From Thaumarchaeota archaeon casp-thauma3 (GTDB lineage: Archaea; Thermoproteota; Nitrososphaeria; Nitrososphaerales; Nitrosopumilaceae), in contig LFEY01000026.1 in NCBI GenBank assembly GCA_001510275.1, forward strand, positions 1 to 51,132: a stretch of DNA of 51,132 nucleotides, in the 5' to 3' direction. Numbering within the stretch: the first letter of the stretch is position 1; each line of letters opens with the position of its first letter. The notes under the pieces are model-generated. The model did not search any database, was not told the origin of the DNA, and saw nothing but the letters and a program-made list of their open reading frames with translations. Of this stretch, positions 16,145 through 23,397 are shown in pieces. The position numbers were made by a program, and so were the translations under genes.

Positions 16145-16168
16145 TAGTGATTTATTGTTTAATCACTA
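16145..16168. promoter_or_regulatory. Perfect 8-bp inverted repeat over the helicase promoter
   Basis: TAGTGATT and AATCACTA are perfect inverted copies separated by 8 bases. On the minus strand the AATAAATC stretch, a TATA-like box 28-33 bases before the helicase start, falls within the repeat and its loop. It looks like an operator for a dimeric regulator covering the helicase promoter in the divergent region with the methyltransferase gene. A transcribed hairpin is an alternative. Confidence 0.45.
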
Positions 16169-16184
16169 CTATTGACCCATGACA

Positions 16185-16192
16185 TTATTAAG
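16185..16192 (+). promoter_or_regulatory. TATA-like box of the DNA methyltransferase gene
   Basis: TTATTAAG lies 26-33 bases before the ATG at 16218. It supports that ATG over the in-frame TTG at 16206, which would leave too little room. Confidence 0.5.
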
Positions 16193-16217
16193 TTAGAAAA
16201 TAGTCTTGAATTTAAAA

Positions 16218-16994
16218 ATGAAAAAAATCGAAATCAACAAAATTTACAATTTAAATTGTATTGAAGGAATGAGTTTAATTCCTAAAAATAAAATTGATCT
16301 TGTAATTACTGACCCTCCTTTTGCCATAAACTTTAAAGCGGAAAAAGCAAATTATAATAGAATTTCATCTAGGGTTCTATCTGGGTATAATGAAATCAAA
16401 CCCGAGGATTACTATGATTTCACCTTTACATGGATGAGTGAAGTTTTTCGAATTTTAAAAGACTCTGGAAGCATGTATGTTTTTTCAGGATGGAATAACC
16501 TCAAAGATATTTTACAAGCACTAGACGATGTTGGATTTGTTACTATTAATCATATAATTTGGAAATATCAGTTTGGTGTAGTTACTAAAAAGAAATTTGT
16601 TACTTCTCACTATCATTGTCTTTATGTATGTAAAGATGACAAGAAACGAAAATTCTTCCCATTTTTTAGGTTCAAAAAAGATGATAAAACAAAAGATGGA
16701 CGAAGTCTCCATTACAAAGACAAAGAAGACGTATGGGATATCAAAAGAGAATATTGGACTGGAGATGAAAAAACACCAACTAAACTTCCATCTGAATTAA
16801 TTAGAAAATTATTGGAATATTCTAGTGAAAAGAAAGACATTATCTTTGATCCGTTTCTTGGTTCAGGACAAGTAGCAATTGTCAGCAAATCTCTTAAGAG
16901 AAGATTTCTTGGTTTTGAAATTGTTCCTGACTATTACAAATTTGCTAAAAAACGACTTGATAAAGACATGTACAGAATCAAAAAATCAAAATAA
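16218..16994 (+). CDS. DNA N4-cytosine/N6-adenine methyltransferase, beta class
   Basis: A 258-residue amino-methyltransferase. The catalytic motif DPPF is at 32-35 and the SAM-binding DPFLGSG at 211-217, so the motif order (IV first, I last) is that of the beta class. The middle segment, about 100-190, would hold the target recognition region. Motif DPPF does not fix N6-adenine against N4-cytosine. No restriction endonuclease gene is nearby, so it is probably a solitary methyltransferase, used in gene control, repair marking or self-protection. It diverges from the DUF1998-type helicase. It ends two bases from the convergent tatA stop. Confidence 0.88.
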   Translation: MKKIEINKIYNLNCIEGMSLIPKNKIDLVITDPPFAINFKAEKANYNRISSRVLSGYNEIKPEDYYDFTFTWMSEVFRILKDSGSMYVFSGWNNLKDILQALDDVGFVTINHIIWKYQFGVVTKKKFVTSHYHCLYVCKDDKKRKFFPFFRFKKDDKTKDGRSLHYKDKEDVWDIKREYWTGDEKTPTKLPSELIRKLLEYSSEKKDIIFDPFLGSGQVAIVSKSLKRRFLGFEIVPDYYKFAKKRLDKDMYRIKKSK

Positions 16995-16995
16995 T

Positions 16996-17343
16996 CTATT
17001 CATTTTTCTCTAATTCATCTATTTTTTTCTGACCTATTTTCCCAGAAATAATTTTTTGAAGATCATCATCTGTTTTATCTTCAACTTTGACTCCAACTGA
17101 TTTTGCAATAGCTTCTAATTTTTCTCGTTCTGTTCCAACAGGTCCTGAAATTTTTGGCACTTGCTCTGTTACTTCCTTCATATTTTCTTGAATTTCGTTT
17201 TTTGCTTTATTATATTCATTAACAACTTTTCCAAGTTTTTTTGCAGCCCCTGGTAACTTTCCTGTTCCCAAAATCAAAACTAATGCAACAAAAATAATAA
17301 TCAACCATTCACTTCCAGCTATGTTTAATGAATAATCAAGCAT
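16996..17343 (-). CDS. tatA: Sec-independent translocase TatA-like protein
   Basis: A 115-residue TatA/TatE-type component of the twin-arginine pathway, which exports folded proteins such as cofactor-containing enzymes. A single membrane segment (about 14-28) is followed by a short hinge (GTGKLP, where FG-x-KLP is usual) and an amphipathic helix with KKLGKVVNEYNKAKNEI. The acidic and Lys-rich C-terminal tail is longer than minimal TatA. No tatC gene lies beside it. The gene converges with the methyltransferase gene. Confidence 0.88.
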   Translation of the reverse strand: MLDYSLNIAGSEWLIIIFVALVLILGTGKLPGAAKKLGKVVNEYNKAKNEIQENMKEVTEQVPKISGPVGTEREKLEAIAKSVGVKVEDKTDDDLQKIISGKIGQKKIDELEKNE

Positions 17344-17442
17344 GTTTTGCTGTACTCTAATTTGAAATTAAACGTAATGTTCAAGACTTATGCCTAAACA
17401 ATCGATTTTTACTGAATATCACGAATGAGAAATAGTTATTGA

Positions 17443-17450
17443 TTTAAATA
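17443..17450 (+). promoter_or_regulatory. TATA-like box of the second P-II gene
   Basis: TTTAAATA lies 22-29 bases before the ATG at 17472. A 9-base sequence TTCAAGACT occurs at about 17381 and again at about 17453 in this spacer, which may be chance or a regulator site. Confidence 0.45.
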
Positions 17451-17471
17451 AATTCAAGACTATTTAGTTTT

Positions 17472-17786
17472 ATGAAAAAAATTGAAGCAATCGTTCAATC
17501 TGGAACTAGAGATGCAGTAGTTGCTGCAATCAAAAAAGTTGGTGTTGGTGGTGTAACTATTCATAAAGTTCAAGGTCAGGGAGCAGAAGATCCTCCTTTA
17601 GTTGGAGAGTACTTTAGTAGAGATATGATCATTTGTGTTATAGATGATCCTAAACTAGATGAGATCATAGCTGCAATTACAAGTGTTGCTTGTACTGGAA
17701 CTAAAGGTGATGGCAAAATCTTTGTTACATCAATCGATGATGCATTTGATATATGCACTAAAAAACGTGGAACCACATCTATCTAA
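17472..17786 (+). CDS. P-II family signalling protein, paralogue 2
   Basis: A 104-residue P-II-like protein. The ferredoxin-like core and B-loop (TKGDGKIFVT) are clear. The T-loop region (34-52; GQGAEDPPLVGEYFSR) is shorter than in GlnB and has neither the GRQKG nor the RGAEY elements, so 2-oxoglutarate sensing and Tyr51 modification of the classical type are not expected. It is a stand-alone gene with its own promoter, and its stop overlaps the convergent MFS gene by 4 bases. The partner is unknown. The protein clearly differs from paralogue 1 at 9425. Confidence 0.87.
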   Translation: MKKIEAIVQSGTRDAVVAAIKKVGVGGVTIHKVQGQGAEDPPLVGEYFSRDMIICVIDDPKLDEIIAAITSVACTGTKGDGKIFVTSIDDAFDICTKKRGTTSI

Positions 17787-18937
17787 TTTTGGATTCTTTG
17801 TGGCTCTAGTTTCTTTCTAGACTTTATAGCAAGAAGTGTGACTCCTATTCCTATTACACAAAATACCAAATATGGTGTTTCATCTCCAAATGATTGTGTA
17901 ATTGGACCTCCAATTGTTGGTCCTAATGCCCAACCTATTCCAAAAACTGTTTCATATGCGCCAATTATTTTTCCTGAAATTGTCTTTCGAGTTTTACTCA
18001 AAATTATTTCTAAAGTTAGAGGGAAGAATATGCTAAATCCAAAACCCATTAGAACTAACGCAATTGCAAAAGTAATGATTGAATCTGCAACTACTGATAT
18101 TGCCAATCCCATTGATACTGCAATTGTTGCAGCAATCAAAGTCTGACTTATTTTTCTTGCAAACTTTCCAACTAATGCAAGCGATACAACTCGTGAAATT
18201 CCAAAAACAAAATACAGTAACAAAATATCTGTAGCTGTCATTCCACTGTCATTTAGAAATGCAGGATAAATTGTGAGAATTATCCCAAAAGATGATGTGC
18301 AGAAAATTAATAAAATTATCACTTCTGGAAATCTTTTCATTTCCTTAATTGATGAAAAAGAAAATCGGTCGTAATGAATTCTAACCCTTTTTCTTGAGAC
18401 TAGAAGTGCAGTAATTATTGCCGCAGCCAGAATAAACGCTGTAATCTGGAATAAAATTCTGTAGGTGATATCAAGCCCCTCAAGGAATACTGTGCCAAGT
18501 AATGGGCCCACCATAAATCCAATAACAAAAAACATTGTAAACCAAGAGATGTTTTTGACTCTGTTTTTCTCCGTACTTTCATTGGCAATAATTGACTGGC
18601 ATGGTGGCCAAAAAAATGCATGAGCCACTCCTGTCATTATTCTGAATCCCATTATTTCTGGAACTGATTGTGCAATTGATAGAAGATAAATTGATGCAGA
18701 ATTGATAGCAGCTCCTAATGCAAGTATATACCCACTGTTAAATCTGTCAAGAAGAATTCCTACAAAAAGTGGAATGAACATGTAGGGAATGAAATTGCTT
18801 AATCCAATTAATCCAAGTTCTGAATAATTAGCACCAATGATATTCTTTGCAAAAATTGGTAGGATTGGTCCATGTAGTCCATATGAAATTCCGATGATTA
18901 AACCAGTAATATTGACTAGTATCAGAACTCTATTCAT
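17783..18937 (-). CDS. MFS transporter
   Basis: A 384-residue polytopic membrane protein with about 12 hydrophobic helices. The loop after helix 2 (GILLDRFNSGYIL) is a weak form of the MFS motif A, and helix 4 has GVAHAFFWPP. Drug/sugar-efflux type members look similar; the substrate is unknown. Its ATG overlaps the stop of the upstream methyltransferase gene in an ATGA, so the two are co-translated, which hints that it exports or imports a methylated or related small molecule. Confidence 0.87.
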   Translation of the reverse strand: MNRVLILVNITGLIIGISYGLHGPILPIFAKNIIGANYSELGLIGLSNFIPYMFIPLFVGILLDRFNSGYILALGAAINSASIYLLSIAQSVPEIMGFRIMTGVAHAFFWPPCQSIIANESTEKNRVKNISWFTMFFVIGFMVGPLLGTVFLEGLDITYRILFQITAFILAAAIITALLVSRKRVRIHYDRFSFSSIKEMKRFPEVIILLIFCTSSFGIILTIYPAFLNDSGMTATDILLLYFVFGISRVVSLALVGKFARKISQTLIAATIAVSMGLAISVVADSIITFAIALVLMGFGFSIFFPLTLEIILSKTRKTISGKIIGAYETVFGIGWALGPTIGGPITQSFGDETPYLVFCVIGIGVTLLAIKSRKKLEPQRIQN

Positions 18938-19623
18938 TTGTATGCGGCAACCATTATTGCCCCGCCCATAAGATCTTTCTCAAATTCCACCCTTGAGAAT
19001 TTCTCTAACAATAATCCCTCAAGCTTTTTGTTTTGAGGCCATCTTTTGTATGTCCCATATAACGTTCCAAACTTTAATCCTAATCTTCCTCCTGCAATAA
19101 ATGCAAGAATAGGAAGAATACATCTTAGATAAAATGAAACTCCTGCTCTGATGAATACCTCATCTGGTTTTCCCAAATCAACAATAACACATCTACCATC
19201 TTTTTTCAATACTCTATGAATTTCAGAGATTGCAATTCTCAAATTGATTGCATCCCTTAACGAATATCCGCATAAAACTGCATCAAACTCTTCATCTCTA
19301 AATGGAATATGCTCAAAAACCCCATTTGCCATATCTGGTGATTTTTCAAAATGCATACTTGTATTTTTGAGCATGGGAATAAGAGGATCATAAAGTGTAA
19401 CTGAAATTTTTCCATCAGTTTGTTTTAGTGCAGTCTTTGACATGTTGCCAAAACCAGAACCTGCGTCTAGAATTTTATTACCTGGGAGTACTCTTTGTGA
19501 AATTCCACGATTCCTGTGCTCGTCATCTTTGCCCAGTGAAATGATAGAATTCACTTTATCATAAACAGGAATAATCTCTTGAAGTACTTCCATTACTTCG
19601 CCCCAATAACTTCCTAAACCCAT
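18934..19623 (-). CDS. UbiE/COQ5-like SAM methyltransferase
   Basis: A 229-residue class I methyltransferase. The N-terminal IPVYDKVNSIISLGKD resembles UbiE/MenG, which methylate quinones. The SAM motif I is LDAGSGFGNMS, and the RDAINL and LKKDGRCVIVDLGKPD segments are also UbiE-like. Nitrosopumilales use menaquinones, so quinone methylation is a fair guess, but relatives methylate many lipids. The segment around 155-185 (FYLRCILPILAFIAGG) is hydrophobic and may sit on the membrane. The gene leads the two-gene operon with the MFS transporter. Confidence 0.8.
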   Translation of the reverse strand: MGLGSYWGEVMEVLQEIIPVYDKVNSIISLGKDDEHRNRGISQRVLPGNKILDAGSGFGNMSKTALKQTDGKISVTLYDPLIPMLKNTSMHFEKSPDMANGVFEHIPFRDEEFDAVLCGYSLRDAINLRIAISEIHRVLKKDGRCVIVDLGKPDEVFIRAGVSFYLRCILPILAFIAGGRLGLKFGTLYGTYKRWPQNKKLEGLLLEKFSRVEFEKDLMGGAIMVAAYK

Positions 19624-19673
19624 AATCTATCGTCTCAGCATACTTGTTTGAATAGTTTTCAAATCTAAAATTT

Positions 19674-20399
19674 CTATTCTAAAGCAAACTTTGATGCGTT
19701 TTGAGAATAATTTTTTAAATCAGATTCAGAAACTTTCTCGAAAAGTTTTGTTTCAGTTGTAATCTTTGCCATTTTAATGCCGCTGGTTTCATTTTTTTGT
19801 TCTGCTTTTAGATTAATTGCAGCAATAGCTAAAGATGCTGCATCATCTATACTCATATCTGGATTGTAATGTTTTTCCAAAAATGTATTTACATCATCAG
19901 AACCTGCTCCAATTGCAACTGCTGCATATTGTACATAAGTTCCACTAGGATCAGTCACATAGATTGATTCTCCTTTTTGGTCAATACCTGCAATTATCAA
20001 GGAAACTCCGTTTGGACGTACTCCTGAATATTGTGTAAATTGATGAGATTGATCTGCTAAGTGTTTGGCAACTGTTGCAATTTCAACAGATTCATCATAT
20101 GTCATTCTACTTCCTTGTGAAAAGAATCTTGCATTATCTACTTGAATACGTGCATCTGGGATATATCCTGCAGCGGCAACTCCAATATGATAGTCAACTT
20201 GAAAAATTTTTTGTGTTACATTTGTAGTTTGTAATGTTCTAGGTTTTTCTTCTACTGCCATAATGACTCCTTCTTTACTGCAAACACCAATAGCTAAAGT
20301 TCCTCTTTTTACTGTCTCCATGGCATATTCTACTTGGTATATTCTACCATCTGGAGAATACATGGTAGGAGTCATATCGTAACCGCGTGATGCCATCAT
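19674..20399 (-). CDS. psmA: Proteasome subunit alpha
   Basis: A 241-residue alpha subunit of the archaeal 20S proteasome, which forms the outer rings and gates entry to the chamber. The N-terminal gate and helix H0 are typical (GYDMTPTMYSPDGRIYQVEYA). There is no processed Thr nucleophile, as expected for alpha. The Lys used by HbYX-motif activators is present near KPRTLQ region. The start MMASRGYD has two successive ATGs; either is possible. Its TATA-like box lies in the spacer shared with the divergent winged-helix gene. Confidence 0.96.
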   Translation of the reverse strand: MMASRGYDMTPTMYSPDGRIYQVEYAMETVKRGTLAIGVCSKEGVIMAVEEKPRTLQTTNVTQKIFQVDYHIGVAAAGYIPDARIQVDNARFFSQGSRMTYDESVEIATVAKHLADQSHQFTQYSGVRPNGVSLIIAGIDQKGESIYVTDPSGTYVQYAAVAIGAGSDDVNTFLEKHYNPDMSIDDAASLAIAAINLKAEQKNETSGIKMAKITTETKLFEKVSESDLKNYSQNASKFALE

Positions 20400-20423
20400 G
20401 TTATCACGAGTCTATTCTCAGTC

Positions 20424-20430
20424 AATTTAA
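20424..20430 (-). promoter_or_regulatory. TATA-like box of psmA
   Basis: On the minus strand TTAAATT lies 25-31 bases before the ATG at 20399, fitting a leaderless or nearly leaderless mRNA. Confidence 0.45.
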
Positions 20431-20514
20431 GGGTAATTGTCTTGATATTGATAATATGGAAAAGATCTGGAAATAAAGTTTTAAGCAAAATAGGCTTAAT
20501 TTCATTTAATTAAC

Positions 20515-20898
20515 ATGACTAGTCAACTCCTAGAATTCAAAGAAATTATTAAAGCAAGACAAGTTTCTGCACAGAGAAAACCTGACAAGCAGACTAGAAA
20601 GCTGTTACTTTATTTATTTACAAGTACTAGAGGTGGATTTACTAGATTGCGTATTATTATGCACTTGATTAATCAACCATACAATACTCACCAACTAGCA
20701 AAGGAACTTGATCTTGATTACAAAGCAGTTCAACACCACATGAAAGTACTAGAGAAAAATAATATGGTCTCAAAAATTGGTGAAAAATACGGAGCAATTT
20801 TTCACTTGTCCAATTTCCTTGAAATTAATATCAATACTCTAGATGAAGCAATTGATAAACTAGATCGAAAGATGAACCAAAAAAAGGTCTACATTTAA
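20515..20898 (+). CDS. Winged-helix transcriptional regulator, ArsR-like
   Basis: A 127-residue protein. Residues about 38-100 form a winged helix with the recognition helix in HQLAKELDLDYKAVQHHMKVLEKNNMVSKIG, the style of archaeal ArsR/HTH_5 regulators. There is no evident metal site or ligand domain, only a short C-terminal helix that may dimerise. It diverges from psmA and precedes glutamate dehydrogenase by 79 bases. It may regulate either neighbour, but nothing in the sequence shows this. Confidence 0.82.
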   Translation: MTSQLLEFKEIIKARQVSAQRKPDKQTRKLLLYLFTSTRGGFTRLRIIMHLINQPYNTHQLAKELDLDYKAVQHHMKVLEKNNMVSKIGEKYGAIFHLSNFLEININTLDEAIDKLDRKMNQKKVYI

Positions 20899-20937
20899 TC
20901 AAATCGTTAATACCCGATCTGATTTTTGAACCAAACT

Positions 20938-20946
20938 TAAATATAA
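20938..20946 (+). promoter_or_regulatory. TATA-like box of glutamate dehydrogenase
   Basis: TTAAATATA lies 32-40 bases before the ATG at 20978, so a short leader of several bases is likely. The gene therefore has its own promoter. Confidence 0.5.
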
Positions 20947-20977
20947 TCTGCATTTCTTGAGATCATTCATCTTGGTA

Positions 20978-22246
20978 ATGATCGATCCGTTTGCAAATGC
21001 AACAAAACAAGTTAACGATGCATGTGATGTACTTGGAATTAATGATAAAGGATTGCGTGAATATTTGGCAATGCCAAACAAAGTTTTGAGAGTTAAAATT
21101 CCAGTTAAAATGGATAATGGAAAAATTAGAATTTTTACAGGTTTTAGAAGTCAGCATAATAACGATAGAGGTCCATACAAAGGAGGTATTCGTTACTTTA
21201 ATCCTGAAGGTGGGGTAGAATACATGGAACGAGAAGTCATGGCATTATCTTCATGGATGACATGGAAATGTGCAATTGTTGATATTCCATTAGGAGGCGG
21301 TAAAGGCGGAATCTATGTTAATCCTAAAACAGAAAAGATTAGTGATGATGAATTAGAGAGACTCACTAGAGGATTTGCATTTAAAATTAATGAAATTATC
21401 GGTCCTGGAAAAGATATTCCTGCTCCTGATGTTTACACCACAGGAAAAGAAATGACACAAATCATGGATACCTTTAACAAACTAAACGGTAACATATCAA
21501 CTCCGGGTGTAATTACCGGAAAGCCAATTTCAATGGGAGGATCACTTGCAAGAAATGTTGCAACTGGATTAGGTGCTGCATATTGTGTAAGAGAGGCTGC
21601 AAAGGCTTTGAAAATTAGTCTAAAAGGTGCTAAAGTTGTTTTACAAGGATTTGGAAATGCATCAACATTTGCTGGTGAGTATCTTGAGAAAATGGGTGCT
21701 AAAGTAGTTGGTGTTAGTGATTCCAAAGGCTCGATATTGATTCCTAATGGTGCTAAAGTAAGTAAAATTTTAGAACACAAACAAAAGAAAGGGTCAGTTG
21801 TTGGTTTTCCTGGAAGTAAGAAAGTATCTACTGAAGAACTACTAACTGCTAAATGTGATATACTTGTTCCAGGTGCATTAGAGAATCAAATAAATGCAAA
21901 AATTGCAAAGAATCTAAAATGTAAAATTATTGCTGAAGCTGCTAACGGTCCTACATTACCTGAAGCAGATCCTATAATTTACAACAAGAAAATTTTACTT
22001 ATTCCTGATATATTGGCTAATTCTGGTGGTGTCTGTATTTCATATTTAGAATGGGTTCAAAACAATATGGGCTACTATTGGTCATTTGATGAAGTTGCAA
22101 ATAAGATGGAAGGTAATATTACAAAAGGATTCAAGGATGCCTATGCTCTAGCCAAAAAACATAACATTGACATGAGAAGAGCCACAATGGCTTTGGCAGT
22201 AGAAAGAGTAGTTGAGGCATTTAATCAAAAAGGCATTTGGCCTTAG
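20978..22246 (+). CDS. gdhA: Glutamate dehydrogenase
   Basis: A 422-residue Glu/Leu/Phe/Val dehydrogenase family enzyme, which reversibly aminates 2-oxoglutarate. This is the main ammonium-assimilation route alongside glutamine synthetase in many archaea. The substrate-binding region has GPYKGGIRY, the active site GGGKGGI (with catalytic Lys) and DIPAPDVYT, and the Rossmann part has VLQGFGNASTFA. I choose ATG at 20978 over a start at 20957 because the latter overlaps the promoter. The length fits the 410-430-residue hexameric class. Glutamate rather than other amino acids is the likely substrate, by general family form. Confidence 0.9.
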   Translation: MIDPFANATKQVNDACDVLGINDKGLREYLAMPNKVLRVKIPVKMDNGKIRIFTGFRSQHNNDRGPYKGGIRYFNPEGGVEYMEREVMALSSWMTWKCAIVDIPLGGGKGGIYVNPKTEKISDDELERLTRGFAFKINEIIGPGKDIPAPDVYTTGKEMTQIMDTFNKLNGNISTPGVITGKPISMGGSLARNVATGLGAAYCVREAAKALKISLKGAKVVLQGFGNASTFAGEYLEKMGAKVVGVSDSKGSILIPNGAKVSKILEHKQKKGSVVGFPGSKKVSTEELLTAKCDILVPGALENQINAKIAKNLKCKIIAEAANGPTLPEADPIIYNKKILLIPDILANSGGVCISYLEWVQNNMGYYWSFDEVANKMEGNITKGFKDAYALAKKHNIDMRRATMALAVERVVEAFNQKGIWP

Positions 22247-22620
22247 AACAGATAAGATTCGTAACAAACTAACTGTTCAGTAAACATAATTTTTCCTTTA
22301 GTAATAATTCTGAGTTTTCTTTTGAAAGAAAGATCAATTTTTGTTCGTCGCTGTAACAACTGAATTGCTTTTCCAGTAAGATGCCTTCCTTTTTTATCTC
22401 TATCAAAAAGAATTATCAATTTTTTATATTTTGCTACAGAATCTGCAAAATTTACCATTCCACCAAATTTATGAAATTCTAATACTTTTCCAGAAAACCC
22501 AAGTTTGCGTAGTGCTATTGTGTCTCTTTGTCCTTCAACTACTACAATACCTTCTTGAATAGAGTTTAACTGGTGGATGAAATCTCTTATTTCTTCAATC
22601 TCTTGCTCTGTTACTTGCAT
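22243..22620 (-). CDS. Small stand-alone toprim domain protein
   Basis: A 125-residue protein consisting of little more than a toprim domain. The metal-binding Glu29 is in IVVVEGQRD and the DxD pair in LFDRDKKG (Asp73, Asp75). Toprim domains in DnaG, topoisomerases and RNase M5 handle phosphodiester chemistry. Single-domain archaeal toprim proteins are usually annotated as small-primase-like and have no known substrate. It converges with glutamate dehydrogenase with a 4-base overlap. RNA processing like RNase M5 is one possibility. Confidence 0.78.
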   Translation of the reverse strand: MQVTEQEIEEIRDFIHQLNSIQEGIVVVEGQRDTIALRKLGFSGKVLEFHKFGGMVNFADSVAKYKKLIILFDRDKKGRHLTGKAIQLLQRRTKIDLSFKRKLRIITKGKIMFTEQLVCYESYLF

Positions 22621-22671
22621 AATGTAATATTCACTTTAACATATTAAGCACTTTTGCTAAAAAATTTTTTA

Positions 22672-23355
22672 ATGTCTAAAGTTTTACTCGTACAAAATAC
22701 TAGAATTGAAGGTTTAGGATATTTAGGTAGCCTTCTAAAAGATGATGGGTTTACAATTCACTCAGTTAATGCAAAACATGAAAAACTTCCTGAAGAAAAT
22801 TATTCATTAGTTGTTATTTTAGGTGCACCAGAAAATGCTAATGATGATTTACCTTATTTGAAATTAGAACAACAACTTATCAAAAAACATGTACAAAATA
22901 ACATTCCTGTTTTGGGGATTTGTTTGGGCTCTCAATTAATTGCAAAAACTTTTGGAGCAAATATCTATCGTGGACCAAAAAAAGAAATTGGGTTTTACAA
23001 TGACTTGAAAATTGATAATAATTCCAAACTATTTTCTGGATTCAAAAACCCGTTTACTGTTTTTCATTGGCATGGTGATACTTTTGATTTACCTAAAGGT
23101 GCTACACGCCTAGCCCATTCTAAGTATTACCCAAATCAGGCATTTCAAATTCATAGTGCTGTTGGTCTTCAATTTCATCTTGAAGTCAATGAGGAAATGG
23201 TACATCTTTGGCTTGATAAAACTGCAGAAAAATTAGAGCAAATCTCATACATTGATCCTGAAAAAATTCGCTCAGATATCAATGAAAATATTTCAACTGT
23301 AAAATCAAATATGAAGAATTTTTACAACAACTTCAAACTATCATTCAATCTTTGA
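22672..23355 (+). CDS. Class I glutamine amidotransferase-like protein
   Basis: A 227-residue protein from ATG at 22672; an upstream TTG at 22654 would add six residues with no support. The nucleophile elbow GICLGSQ holds Cys84, and the His-Glu pair occurs in LQFHLEV, so the catalytic triad is complete. Such stand-alone domains resemble the GMP-synthase glutaminase part, but the partner synthetase is not visible here; alternatives include gamma-glutamyl hydrolases. It is a single gene with its own start region. Confidence 0.82.
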   Translation: MSKVLLVQNTRIEGLGYLGSLLKDDGFTIHSVNAKHEKLPEENYSLVVILGAPENANDDLPYLKLEQQLIKKHVQNNIPVLGICLGSQLIAKTFGANIYRGPKKEIGFYNDLKIDNNSKLFSGFKNPFTVFHWHGDTFDLPKGATRLAHSKYYPNQAFQIHSAVGLQFHLEVNEEMVHLWLDKTAEKLEQISYIDPEKIRSDINENISTVKSNMKNFYNNFKLSFNL

Positions 23356-23361
23356 CCAAAG

Positions 23362-23369
23362 TTTAATAT
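23362..23369 (+). promoter_or_regulatory. TATA-like box of the acyl-CoA synthetase gene
   Basis: TTTAATAT lies 29-36 bases before the ATG at 23398. The spacing is slightly longer than for a strictly leaderless mRNA. Confidence 0.5.
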
Positions 23370-23397
23370 ACTTAGTTTTGATTTTATCGATCGAACT

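Noticed and set aside
16206-16217. TTG start of the DNA methyltransferase
   Set aside because: ATG at 16218 has a TATA-like box at the leaderless distance; the TTG would add four residues without support.
13612-16994. A complete DISARM or restriction-modification system
   Set aside because: No endonuclease, phospholipase-D or other DISARM component is present; only the helicase-like and methyltransferase genes can be shown.
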